Assembly: GCA_039602395.1 (NCBI GenBank)
Contig: JBCNJP010000012.1
Location: forward strand, 28,630,454-28,694,453
DNA length: 64,000 nucleotides
Direction: 5' to 3'
Origin: Deinandra increscens subsp. villosa
Taxonomy: Eukaryota > Streptophyta > Magnoliopsida > Asterales > Asteraceae
The notes under the pieces were generated by a model. That model was not told the DNA's origin. It did no database searches and was given only the letters and a program-made list of their open reading frames with translations. This document shows, piece by piece, positions 53,883-64,000 of this stretch. Every line of letters begins with the position of its first letter. The first letter of the stretch is position 1. The position numbers were made by a program, and so were the translations under genes.

Positions 53883-54397
53883 AAATAGAATGAAATAAAT
53901 GCGATGGAATAATTAATTAGATGAAATAATTGAGATGAAACAAATGATCTTCTGAAGATGACAGTGAAATTAATACTGATGGGAATTGAATTAGGTAGTG
54001 ATCTCTTGAAGATGATAGTGTGATGAATCTTGTAGAGGAATTTTTAGTGATAGGGAAGAAGAGAGTGATGAATCGTTTTGGTGAGAGGGAATAGGAACTG
54101 ATCAATGAATTTTGGGGAAATTTGAAAAATGGTGAGAAGTAATTTGGGGATTAATATGATCGATCCGGGTGAAAGAATCCCACCAAATAAGGACGTGACA
54201 TCATTTAATTATTGGATTTAATATAAACTCAATTAATTCCAGACATAGATATAATAGTATTTTAAACATAACTTTAAAATGATTTTTAAATGTAAAATGG
54301 AATATTAAGCAATAAATTTAATGATAATTGTATCTTAATGATTTGTATACCTAACGTGAAAAAAAGATGTCAAGTACTACAGACACACCATACAAAC
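53883..54397. other. Upstream region of the TNP1-like gene
   Basis: No gene is seen. The sequence is AT-rich and holds repeated GATGA words (53900-54070), probably the 5' leader and promoter of the minus-strand gene. Confidence 0.4.
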
Positions 54398-54411
54398 ACA
54401 CACACACACAC

Positions 54412-54457
<46 letters not shown>
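54398..54457. repeat. (CA)n(TA)n microsatellite
   Basis: ACACAC repeats run directly into TA repeats, abutting the MITE at 54458. Confidence 0.95.
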
Positions 54458-54461
<4 letters not shown>

Positions 54462-54633
54462 TAGGTTCAAATGAGAACTTTTTGTTTTGAGAACTTTTAA
54501 GAACTAAATCTCAACCACTAATTTCAGGTGGGGACCACTATAATTCATGGGGGGGTTTTCCATATATATAAACTAGTGGCTTAGAATGGTTCTTTTTAGT
54601 TCTCAAACTCAATTGGTTCTCAAATGATCCTCT

Positions 54634-54636
<3 letters not shown>
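54458..54636. mobile_element. MITE in a TA run
   Basis: 179 bp with imperfect inverted ends GGGTTAGGTTCAAATGAGAAC and (complement) GGGAGAGGATCATTTGAGAAC. It is flanked by TA runs, consistent with a TA TSD. It is non-coding. Confidence 0.75.
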
Positions 54637-54676
<40 letters not shown>

Positions 54677-54678
<2 letters not shown>

Positions 54679-54918
54679 TTTAGGGTAAAATACATCAAGC
54701 AAAAACGCTACATCCATTGCGGATTGATCTGGGGCGTCCATCAAGATCATCCAACAGCCATGATCTATGGTGTTTCCGCCTATGGTGTTTTTTCTCCCCA
54801 TCGAAAACGCCATAGGCGAAAACACCATAGATCTTGGCTGTTGGATGATCTTGATGGACGCCCCAGATCAATCCGCAATGGATGTAGGCTTGTTATGTGA
54901 TGTAGCCTAACTCTCCTC
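54677..54918. mobile_element. Foldback MITE with 80-bp near-perfect arms
   Basis: The arm at 54708-54787 starts CTACATCCATTGCGGATTGA, and its complement ends at 54887. The spacer contains a second small inverted pair (CGCCTATGGTGTTTT and AAAACGCCATAGGCG). TA runs flank both sides. A transcript would form a long hairpin. Confidence 0.85.
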
Positions 54919-54955
<37 letters not shown>

Positions 54956-55454
54956 ATATATACATATAGAGGTGAGTTATTCTACATCCACTACATCCAC
55001 CCTCTTTTTCACAAAAAACACCAAAAAACACTTTTTAACAATTTTTTTTTGAAAACACTACACCTCTAATCGCTATGTTAGCTTTCTAGAACACTTTTTA
55101 TTGTGGTGTCGGTTATTTTTTTTCAAAAAAAACACCAAAAAGCACTTTTTTTAAAAAAAATTGTTTTCTAAAAACACCATTCTTCTAGACGCACCAAAAC
55201 ACACCTTTTTTTTGAAGAAAAAAAATTTTGATTTTTTTTTTATTTTTTTTTATTTTTTTTTATTTTTTGGCGTTTTTTTGAAAAAATAATAAAAACGCCA
55301 TAAAAATTTAAAAAAAAAGTTGTTCCAGAAAGAATATATAGCGATTTGACATATGATGTTTTTTTTTAAAAGAAAGTGTTTTTTCGGTGTTTTATTTTAA
55401 AAGAAAGTGTTTTTTCGGTGTTGTAATATATACATTATCGATTATATATATATA
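54919..55454. other. TA run and low-complexity A/T region, probable MITE remains
   Basis: A TA run (54919-54965) is followed by GAGGTGAGTTATTCTACATC, which resembles the end of the preceding foldback element, then many AAAACACCAAAAAACAC and TTTTTT runs up to 55440. No gene is seen. Confidence 0.5.
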
Positions 55455-55560
55455 GGGTGAGGTTCATTGTAGACACTTTCGCATGTGAAATAGCTATTTT
55501 TCATGTGTTCACATGTGAAATTTTCTGAATAATTAATGAGAAGAAAAAAGAAAATTAATG
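55455..55560. mobile_element. Partial MITE related to 12374-12603
   Basis: The left end GGGTGAGGTTCATTGTAGACA and the internal TTCACATGTGAAATTTTCTGAA match the MITE at 12374. No right end is seen before the tandem array starts. Confidence 0.65.
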
Positions 55561-56712
55561 ACACCTTATTGGGACTTATTGGTCCGAACTGACCCTCGTT
55601 GCCCCTAAACACACCTTATTGGGCCATCATTGGTCCTAAACACAACTTATTGGTTACATACACACCTTATTATGACTCATTGGTCCCAACTGACCCTCGT
55701 TTCCCCTAAACACACCTTATTAGCCCATCATTGGTCCTAAACACAACTTATTGGTTACATACACACCTTATTGGGACTCATTGGTCCCAACTGACCCTCG
55801 TTGCCCCTAAACACACCTTATTGGGCCATCATTAGTCCTAAACACAACTTATTGGTTACATACACACCTTATTGGGACTCATTGGTCCCAACTGACCCTC
55901 GTTGCCCCTAAACACACCTTATTGGGCCATCATTGGTTCTAAACACAACTTATTGGTTACATACACACCTTATCGGGACTCATTGGTCCCAACTGACCCC
56001 CGTTACCCCTAAACACACCTTATTGGGTCATCATTTGTCCTAAACACAACTTATTGGTTACATGCACACCTTATTGGGCCATCATTGGTCCGAACTGACC
56101 CTCGTTGCCCCTAAACACACCTTATTGGGCCATCATTGGTCCTAAACACAACTTATTGGTTAAATACACACCTTATTGGGACTCATTGGTCCCGACCCTC
56201 GTTGCCCCTAAACACACCTTATTAGGCCATCATTTGTCCTAAACACAACTTATTGGTTACATACACACATTATTGGGACTCATTGGTCCCAACTGACCCT
56301 CGTTGTCCCTAAACACACCTTATTAGGCCATCATTGGTCCTAAAGACAACTTATTGGTTACATACACACCTTATCGGGACTCATTGGTCCAAACTGACCC
56401 TCGTTGCCCCTAAACACACCTTATTGGGCCATCATTGGTCCCAACTGACCCTTGTTGCCCCTAAACACACCTTATTGGGCATCATTGGTCCTAAACACAA
56501 CTTATTGGTTACATACGCACCTTATTGGGCCATCATTGGTCCCAGCTGACCCTCGATGCCCCTAAACACACCTTATTTGGCATCATTGGTCCTAAACACA
56601 ACTTATTGGTTACATACACACCTTATTAGGACTCATTGGTCCTAAACATCCTTATTGGTTACATACACACCTTATTGGGGCTCATTGGTCCTAAACATGC
56701 TTATTGGTTAAT
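55561..56712. repeat. 101-bp tandem repeat array, about 11 copies
   Basis: GACCCTCGTTGCCCC recurs at 55591, 55692, 55793, 55894 and 55995, exactly 101 bp apart at first, then with some shortened units. Each unit contains two sub-repeats of ACACCTTATTGGG..CATTGGTCC. A short ORF at 56334 is repeat-derived. Confidence 0.92.
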
Positions 56713-57157
56713 TCCCCAAAATTTAAGGTTTTTGTAGATCCGTTCTGTTTTTTATGTGTTTAGGGTTTTTGTTTAATGAAATGGAGATTGTGCGAACATA
56801 TTACATTTTTTTACCTAAAATTATGCATCAGTTGTTGATCGGATTGCAATTGTTGATCGTCTCTGTTTTCGAGGATTAGGGTTTTTGTTTAACGGAATGG
56901 AGATTGTTGGAACATATTACATTTTTACCTGAAATTATGCATCATTTGTTGATCAGATTGTAATTGTTGATCTTCTTTGTTTTCGAAGATTAGGGTTTTT
57001 GTTTAACAGATTGATTTCATAAACAAAAATTAACAAACAAGTATATAACAAAAAGTGGATTTCATACTACTGATTACAATTCCATACACAAAATTGTTTC
57101 CTTATTTACATGTTCATTCCTAAAAAAACAAAAGACAGAGCAGTTGCGGGTTGAGGT
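56713..57157. other. Intergenic CACTA sequence with a duplicated phrase
   Basis: No gene is seen. A phrase containing GATTAGGGTTTTTGTTTAA and ACATATTACATTTTT is repeated two to three times between 56750 and 57010. Confidence 0.45.
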
Positions 57158-57451
57158 TCACGGGAACCTAGATTCCATCTCCTCCACCAACTCCAAATGC
57201 CTACTCATAGCTTCTTGCCTCTGTTGAACCAACATTTGAAGCCTGGCATTGGAGACGTGTATCTCTTCTACCAGAAAAGTTGCCATCTGGTATCTTGATG
57301 GACATGGTGGCTCTGTAAGTACTTTGTTGATCAAGGCCAACCCGTCTACGATACTCTGTCTCTCTGCCGTGATAATCACCCCGTACCGCTCCAGGGTAGC
57401 AATAATCTTTATCTGCAAATAATTTACAACTATTTCTTTCAAGTTTGCCAT
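57158..57451 (-). CDS. Small unknown protein within the CACTA element
   Basis: The likely start is MANLKEIVVNYLQIK (97 residues). The frame is open further upstream but loses protein-like character there: it contains three copies of an SQNPYQT-type repeat. The C-terminal half is a predicted amphipathic helix or coiled coil (LVQQRQEAMSRHLELVEEM). I do not recognise a family. It lies on the same strand as the other CACTA genes and may be a captured or element-encoded exon. Confidence 0.35.
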   Translation of the reverse strand: MANLKEIVVNYLQIKIIATLERYGVIITAERQSIVDGLALINKVLTEPPCPSRYQMATFLVEEIHVSNARLQMLVQQRQEAMSRHLELVEEMESRFP

Positions 57452-58023
57452 TTTGAGAAGGATTTGAGGGTTTTGAGAAAGTGTTTGATAAGGATTTTGA
57501 GAAAAGGTTTGATAAGGATTTTGAGAAGAGTTTGATAATGACGGTGAGAAGTTTCTGATTACTGACCAGGTGGTATGGTTATATGTGCAAATCACTTGAG
57601 TATGCCTAAGCTTAGATGACAATCACTAGAGTATACCAAAGGTCTGATTTTATTGAACACTGCACATTATAATTACTTTCACTGAATCACACGTTCTCCA
57701 AGTTCAAATGAAATTTCTACACGTTATCAAAAAACTCGTAAACTACTAAAAATTTAATCACACGATCCGAAATTACTTTCATACGTTCTTAAAATATTAA
57801 TGTTTCGGATAAGAAGAACAAAAGCGGAAGAACTAGAATTCCTCAAAAAGAAGAGTTCATCCTGATTGAGAGAAGATGAACGGAAACGGATGACTTTACT
57901 GGAATTAACAAACAATTAAGTGAAATTAATATAAAGGTTAAACATATTACAGAAACAAAATAACACCAAATATTTGGTTTAAACACTTGACCCTCACAAG
58001 TCACAAACCCCTCTTTAAGGAGT

Positions 58024-58242
58024 TCCGTTGTATTCAGCGGCCATACGGGCGATAATAACCGCCTCTTTAAGAACATCAGCCTGAAGCTTGTAAAAAATCA
58101 ATTCATTACAATTACTCTTTAATCCGGAACCCTAAAGAGGTTAATAATTCCCCACACCAGTAGAAGCTTGAAATCTTCTCCGGTTTCATGTAAGTAGAGT
58201 TCGAACGCAACGAACAACAGGTCTTCCTTGGTTTGGTTCTCC
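58024..58242 (-). pseudogene. Coding-like exon pieces, unknown
   Basis: Minus-strand frames give KEDLLFVAFELYLHETGEDF ending at a stop near 58130, and ADVLKEAVIIARMAAEYNG ending near 58024. Both look protein-like and are preceded by AG dinucleotides suitable as acceptors. No ATG is present. They could be terminal exons of the PB1-like gene at 62366-62896 or unrelated captured exons. Confidence 0.25.
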
Positions 58243-58256
58243 TATTTATTCTCTTT

Positions 58257-61200
58257 GCATATCCTGTTGAATGTTTTGATTTTCTGGTAATCAAATTAAC
58301 AAGGCAAAATTAAACGATGAAAGTCAAAATTACCCACTGAGTTCATGAGGATTAAGAGAAGATGAACTAGAGTTCTTCCAGATTATAAAGAGTTATTCAG
58401 TAATAGAACCGGATGAACTAGAGTTCTTCAGGATCAAAAGTTATTCAGTAATACAACAGGATGAACTAGAGTTCTTCAGGATGAACTAGATTTCTTCAGG
58501 ATGAACTATATATATATTATAAATAACCAAAGTTGTTATTTTTGTTCGTAGTCAATAGGATATTCCCATGTATTTAAACCCATTATCTAGTAAATCTAAA
58601 CTCATTCTGGTTGAATACAATTCTTAATATTTAGTCACACAACCTAATATATGTAGAAGACAACCGGATGAACTAGAATTCTTCAGGAAGAAGAGACAAA
58701 ACACACATCTGATGCATATCCTGTTAAATGTTTTGATTTTCTGGTAATCAAATTAACAAGTCAAAATTAAACGAAGAAAGTTAAAATTACCCACTGAGTT
58801 CATGAGGATTAAGAGAAGATGAACTAAAGTTCTGCAGGATTATAAAGAGTTATTCTATAATAGAACCGGATGAACTAGAGTTCTTCGGGAACAAGAGTTA
58901 TTCAGTGTCACACCCCCAATTTCCACTAACGGAGTATAACCGTGTGGGGTGTGATCTAGACCAGGATCCCAGTCTTTGGTTACAACCAAGCCATAGTAAA
59001 AGGGGTAAACAGTCATGTATTACATTATATAAATCAGAGTTTACATTTCACAAAAATCAGCGGAAACATTAAAAGTTTACAAGGTTGTTGTTTGGTAAAA
59101 GTGATTACTAAAGTATCTGAAATACGACTTTCAAAAGGGTTTTACAAAGAACAAGTACTGCCAACGCCCGTGCCATCCATGATCCTCCAAGCAACCTGAA
59201 AGCATTCAACAATCAAGTGTCAGCCAAGGCTGGTGAGTTCACTAAAGCGGTCTACACGTCACATGTAGACCTAATGTATATGAATAAAGAAAGGTAAAAC
59301 ACAATCAATAATCATAAGACCGGTAAAATTCCATATCGAAGGTAGCTAGCCTATAGTTATGCACACCTGAATTGTTCGTAACCGAAGCTGACAATGTTTT
59401 GATAGGGAATACCTATGAACCTTGCCTTCCCGTGTCTTTACGGATCACGGTGGGTAGGCTAACATTGATCTCAGTCCGACCGCCAGTCGGGAGGGTGCAT
59501 CACGTGCACCGCTGAGCGGGGGTGTCAATCCCCAGTAGTACTACTCAATATTACCTCCCTATTGTATATTAACGGCCCGAAAGTAAGGACTTTTTATAAA
59601 TAAAGTTCAATTCAGTGAAACATATGATATTATGTCGGAAATTTACCCAGCAAGAAATACCTTACCGTTTGGGTCACCATCCTTACCGGATGCAACCACC
59701 TGCGCGTTATCGTCCCTGAACGGACATAACAATAATATAAATGAACTCACCTTAGGGTGCACTGGTACCTAGCACTTGGTTCAACAGGTTGGTCAAAGTC
59801 AACCTATTCGGATAAATATGGCCTAATCAAATTAGAAAGTGTCACCAGGACGAAAAGTAACACGTAAGCATCTAAACGTGTTTCATGCGATCATACAAGT
59901 CACTCAATGCACATACAAGTCCCAGATTGGGAGAAAATCAAGAAATTGCAATTTATGTCAAAGTTGACCCAGAAAGTCAAACTTCAAGCACTTAACTAGT
60001 GGCATAGCTAAAATCCACAATACTTGGAATTAACTCTTTAAATTTTACAGGCATATACTACATATCAATTAGGACTCGTAGCAAAAAGTAATCAACTAAA
60101 AAGGTTGAGAAACGAAGAAGTTATGCACATCGGAAGTTGGCACATTTTAGCATTTAGCAAACTAGTCAAAGGAAATGAAAACTTGCATAACTCATTCAAA
60201 ATTTGGAATTTAAACATTAAATTCTCCAGATCTTACTTTCAATATATAAACATCAAGTCCAAATAGCAACCACACCATTAAAACAAGGTTTACATGCCCA
60301 ACCAATTTGCAAAGTCCACTTTTCACAGAAAATGACAGCTTTGAGTACCCGACTTGCAGCTGTGTTTTGAGTGACCAAACGGAGATTTTAGAAAGTGTGC
60401 GAGTAGCCGACTCGAAGCTAAGACATAATACTTTACTAGGGAAAAAGAATCAACTGATTTCGAGCAAAATTGAGTGAGTTATGACCTCTGCAAAATGGCC
60501 AAAAATTCTGGCCGAATCTGTCCAAAAAGTGAAGTTTGCAAAAGTTTTGGTTTTCAAGTTTTATGCCACAATTTGGTCATCCAACACCTGCTAACATAAT
60601 TGTAAGCATTCTATCATGCATATTCTGTCCTAAACATGTTCATATCAAAGTCATATCAAAATCATAGCAAAATGTGAACATGTGGCTAGCATACAAGCAT
60701 ATTTCACCCAAATCTCATAACCAAACACTCACTTAACCTCAAGAACACATAGAGCATAAATTTGGGGCAAATTTCCTGATCTAGAACTCTCAAAAATTCT
60801 GACCTAAATCAAGATTTATTATAACTTAACCTAAATCAAGTTTCATGGGCATACACACACTCCATTTAGCACATAAACGCATAAAAACACACATGCAACT
60901 AACAATTTCGAGTTTGAGGAATCTAGGGCTTACAAGCTTGAGAGAGAAATCGCAGGTTGGGGAAGATGAGAAGAAGTAGGAGCTTCCTTGAGTGTTCTTG
61001 AGGCTTGTAGTAGCTCAAGATCTTCGAATTTCACCTTCTTGAGGCTTGATTTCACGATTTTTGCAAGTGGGTGAGTGTGTGTGCGTGAACCGTGAAGAGA
61101 GGGAGAGGATGAAGATGAATGATGCATGAGAATGAGGATGGGGGAGATTGGGCAGATTTCTATAAGGTATAATTACACTTTAGTCCCTCAAAGTTCCATT

Positions 61201-62260
61201 TTAGCACATGTAGCATAAAACTTAATTAAGTGGGTTTTTAACTAAAACTGGTGAAGTAAAAATTCTAAAAATGTTTCGAATTGTTTTAAACTCATTTAAC
61301 ATGTAAGATTTAGTCGGGTTACATAAATTTAACATTTAGACATAAAATTTCCAATTTTTGCACGAAGTCCGGTTTTACCCGAAAACGCGAAATTTTCAAA
61401 TAACACATAATGTCACGAAACGAATTTCACATAACAAGTTACTAACATCAATTAGCACATAGACATGAACAATATACATTTGAATCAAATAACGGGTCTC
61501 GGGTTTACTAACGGCACTAACGGAACTAACGGGAAAAGTTGACGGAAATCTGACGGTTGTCACATTCAGTAATACAACAGGATGAACTATATATACTATA
61601 AATAATCAAAGTTGTTATTTCTATTCGTAGTATATAGGATATTCCCATGTATTTAAACACATTATCTAGTGAATCTAAAATCATTCTAGTTGAATACAAT
61701 TCTTTATACACTAATATTTAGTCACACAACCTAATATATGTAGAAGACAACCGGATGAAGTAGAATTCTTCAGGAAGAAGAGTCAAAACACACATCTGAT
61801 GCATATCTTGTTGAATGTTTTGATTTTCTGGTAATCAAATTAACAAGTCAAAATTAAACAAAGAAAGTAAAAAATTACCCACTGAGTTCATGAGGATTGA
61901 GAGAAGATGAACTAGAGATCTTCAGGATTATAAAGAGTTATTCAGTAATAGAACCGAATGAACTAAAGTTCTTCAGGATCAAGAGTTATTCAGTAATACA
62001 ACAGGATGAACTAGAGTTCTTCATGATGAACTAGATTTCTTCAGGATGAACTATATATACTATAAATAACCAAAGTTGTTATTTATGTTCGCAGTCTATA
62101 GGATATTCCCATGTATTTAAACCCATTATCTAGTGAATCTAAAATCATTCTGGTTGAATATAATTCTTTATACACTAATATTTAGTCACACAACCTAATA
62201 TATGTAGAAGACAACCGGATGAACTAGAATTCTTCAGGAAGAAGAATCAAAACACACATC
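58257..62260. repeat. Three tandem 430-460 bp units split by a solo LTR
   Basis: Units start with CATATCCTGTTGAATG-like sequence at 58257, 58715 and 61802 and share a GATGAACTAGAGTTCTTCAGGA array, a TTCCCATGTATTTAAAC phrase and an end with CAACCGGATGAACTAGAATT. The middle unit is interrupted by the solo LTR at 58916-61564. Confidence 0.85.
58916..61564. mobile_element. Solo LTR (2.65 kb) in the CACTA element
   Basis: It begins TGTCACACCCCCAATTTCC and ends GACGGTTGTCACA, with perfect TSD TTCAG at 58911-58915 and 61565-61569. There is no coding region. TG..CA ends and length suggest a Ty3/gypsy chromovirus-type LTR, similar in its terminal CACACCC and GTTGTCACA words to the LTR at 6148. Confidence 0.88.
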
Positions 62261-62365
62261 TAATGCATACACATAAACAATTAATTACATATATAATCCA
62301 AAAGATGTGATATCCGTTAATAGTTACAAATATATATAATAAAAAAACAACATAAACTTAAAACA

Positions 62366-62896
62366 TACTCCCACTAGAGAAATTGTCTGAATCGTCATAG
62401 CGGCATGTGCTACCTTCAAAAGGGGGGGGGAGGAGGAAGACACCTCCACATCTCCATCGAGGTAGATGGATATGACCTCCTCGTCATTGACGTGCAGGGC
62501 CAAGGCCCTGACATCCCTCGGATCATCAGTGAATGGAACCAGTCCATGATCCAGAGACAACCCTGGGATCCTCAGGTAGGGGTCGAAATCGTTCAGGTCA
62601 TAACCTAGGTCAGACACCATTTGACCTAGGTCATCGAATGAGAAGGAGGTAATGTCCACCTCGTCAAAGCAGCTAACCCTCCCATCGATGTATTGTATCC
62701 GACCATTGAGGCTCGCAAAATACCCTAGGTGATAGATCACCAAAGTAAACAGACTAAAATCTTCTTCCCCTGTTCAAGAAAAATAACCAAATCAGAGACG
62801 TGGATTCCACATTAAAGGATTTGAATTTCAGTCATTTAAATGATTACTTACCGTATTCGGGGCTATCTTCCACATTCAGAAGACGCAAATGCCACA
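62366..62896 (-). CDS. PB1-like domain gene within the CACTA element
   Basis: Two exons join in frame: exon 1 at 62896-62852 (MWHLRLLNVEDSPEY, donor ACG/GTAAGT) and exon 2 from 62769 (acceptor TTGAACAG). Exon 2 has the plant PB1-like pattern: FTLVIYHLGYFASLNGR, IQYIDGRVSCFDEVDITS, LGQMVSDLGYD, then FDPYLRIPGLSLDHGLVPFT and DEEVISIYLDGD. A GTATGT donor at about 62365 suggests further exons; without it the frame runs to 62324. PB1-like domains are common at the start of plant Mutator-type transposases, so finding one alone in a CACTA element is unusual. It lies 0.9 kb from the right TIR, like a first gene. Role unknown. Confidence 0.6.
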
Positions 62897-62999
62897 TTTT
62901 CAGAGAGTGGTGATAGACCAAAAAACAGAGAGCTGAGAGAGATAACGGCGTATATGGTGATGATCGACAATTAATTAATTAATTATATGATTTATATCC

Positions 63000-63770
63000 G
63001 AAACTCGAGGTGGTAAATAAATATTTGACCTCTAGTAATGATATATATCCGTCGTCGCCACAGATAACTAATTAAAATTGGCTACTATTTAGTCACGGTT
63101 AACATATGTGGCCATAGGTAATAGATTTTTGTCTACTTTCGCCATGCATTTAATATTTTACCGTGTCCTTAAACTAGATTTTTGTCACTCACAACCTACC
63201 ATTTAGTCATGGTTAATATATGTGGCCATAGGTAAGAGATTTTTGTCACTCACAACCTCTTATTTGGTCACACAACCTAATAACAGTGGCCATATGTACT
63301 AGCTTTTAGCCACATAACTAAGTAAAAACAGTGGTCATTGCTCACATTTAGCCACAGATATTATATACTTAATAGTTTTGTTGTTTTTTTCAATTTACTA
63401 AGTAATAAAATATACTCTTCCGTCACACAACATTATTTAAGCGTGGCCATACATTCCTTTTTGGTCACACGAATAAAAAATTATAAAAATTCCGTGGCCG
63501 TTTGGTGCATTTCACCACTCTTTTTTAAGTGTGACATATAAGTGTCACATGTTTTTGTAAAATAGTGGCTAAAGCCACTACACCTGATTGTTGTTGTCAC
63601 ATAAACAAAAAAATACGTGGCTAAAAGGATCCAAAGGCTATATATTTGGCCACGGGTACAAAATATGTGTGGCTACAACTAGTGTTTCTTACCTTTGGTC
63701 ACGTTTTTTTTTCAAAACAGTGGCTATACGTTAAAAAAAACCGTGGCCAAAGCCACTTTTTGACGTAGTG
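63000..63770. repeat. CACTA right TIR and subterminal repeats
   Basis: GTGGCCATA, TTAGTCA, TAGCCACA and GTGGCCAAAGCCAC words occur in direct and inverted orientation every 30-60 bp. The sequence ends TTTTTGACGTAGTG at 63770 and is followed by TSD GGA. No ORF here is supported. Confidence 0.82.
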
Positions 63771-64000
63771 GGAGCAGGGGGCTTAAGGGGTTTTTATGGG
63801 AAAAATTAGGGTTCTGCTGAAATCGTCACTCTAGGGTATCGCCTAGAGCATGGTCATGCTCCAAGAGATATGTTTGGAGCTCCCCCGAATCATGGGGTGC
63901 CCGATTCCTTGTTTCGCGTGCTCGTTTTGCCGTTTTCTAATGTTTTCGAGTCCCGTTTCCACCCAAATCAGCCAATACATCATCCCATCATGTTAACCAC
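63771..64000. other. Right flank of the CACTA insertion
   Basis: No gene is seen. Phrases such as TAGGGTATCGCCTAGAGCAT resemble an LTR leader. It is presumably the continuation of the sequence that ends at 37432. Confidence 0.4.

Larger units (their letters stand above)
37433..63770 (-). mobile_element. CACTA (En/Spm) transposon, 26.3 kb with nested insertions
   Basis: The left end CACTACGTCAAATTCACTTT and right end (complement) CACTACGTCAAAAAGTGGCT are terminal inverted repeats, flanked by the 3-bp TSD GGA at 37430-37432 and 63771-63773. Subterminal regions carry GTGGCCA/TGGCCAC words on both strands. It contains a minus-strand TNP1/Ptta-like gene and a PB1-like gene. I find no tnpD-type transposase (Transposase_21) relic, so it appears non-autonomous. 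Removing the Sirevirus and the solo LTR leaves about 11 kb. Confidence 0.9.

Noticed and set aside
54538..54828. 96-residue minus-strand ORF
   Set aside because: It runs through a TA microsatellite (YIYIYI) and two MITEs.
60930..61127. 65-residue minus-strand ORF in the solo LTR
   Set aside because: It is serine-rich and starts with histidine-serine repeats. Its position within an LTR and lack of homology signs argue against a gene, though a leader peptide cannot be excluded.
1..64000. tRNA or rRNA genes
   Set aside because: No cloverleaf-like or rDNA sequence was noticed. The tRNA-like words are retrotransposon primer sites only.

Overview
This window looks like a repeat-saturated stretch of a large eudicot plant genome. 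I found no host gene in it. An Asteraceae-like source is suggested (inference, from the style of the protein domains) by the antisense ORF with a putative gypsy-type transposon domain, the PB1-like gene and the extra Sirevirus ORF. Nearly every base can be assigned to nested transposable elements, and exact target-site duplications (TSDs) let many of the insertions be ordered.

Layout. (1) 1-8872 and 32334-36831: two decayed Ty3/gypsy chromovirus-like elements (minus strand) in tandem, sharing one LTR; LTR and internal pieces alternate as 1-1465, 1466-6147, 6148-8872 plus 32334-33492, and 33493-36831. (2) 8873-32333: a Tat/Ogre-lineage Ty3/gypsy element (minus strand) inserted into that shared LTR. 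It has both LTRs, gag, protease, RT, two RNase H domains and integrase, plus an antisense multi-exon ORF next to its 3' LTR. It is interrupted by a MITE and a Helitron-like element (12374-17493, carrying an eightfold 154-bp minisatellite and a Mutator-type foldback), by a solo LTR (18766-21274), and by an unusual 4.9-kb insertion (22225-27112) that carries only the third ORF and one LTR of a Sirevirus. (3) 37433-63770: a 26-kb CACTA transposon with GGA TSD, carrying a minus-strand TNP1/Ptta-like gene and a PB1-like gene. It was hit by a solo LTR (58916-61564) and by (4) 40561-53225: an intact Ty1/copia Sirevirus-type element with two LTRs that look identical, TTTCT TSD, and open gag, pol and a 1263-residue third ORF.

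How the parts work together. The Sirevirus has everything visible for autonomous movement: initiator-Met tRNA primer site, Gag with two zinc knuckles, PR-IN-RT-RNase H, polypurine tract, and a third ORF with its own promoter-like sequence. The third ORF has nuclear-localisation-like basic patches and no membrane segment, so it does not look like an envelope. The most striking signal is that the Sirevirus and the Tat gypsy each carry their own short DNA word, scattered on both strands through LTRs, coding and non-coding sequence and read in several different frames. The Sirevirus word is CAACCGGA (about 34 copies by eye) and the Tat word is CATCCTGG (about 17). The CACTA element has a third word, GATGAACT, in internal arrays. 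Both retroelements also carry an extra non-structural ORF. Together this suggests a word-plus-accessory-protein system, for example anti-silencing or selective packaging. That function is inference.

Limits. Boundaries with TSDs are precise. Exons of degraded genes, the Helitron 5' end and family assignments of decayed elements are by eye.
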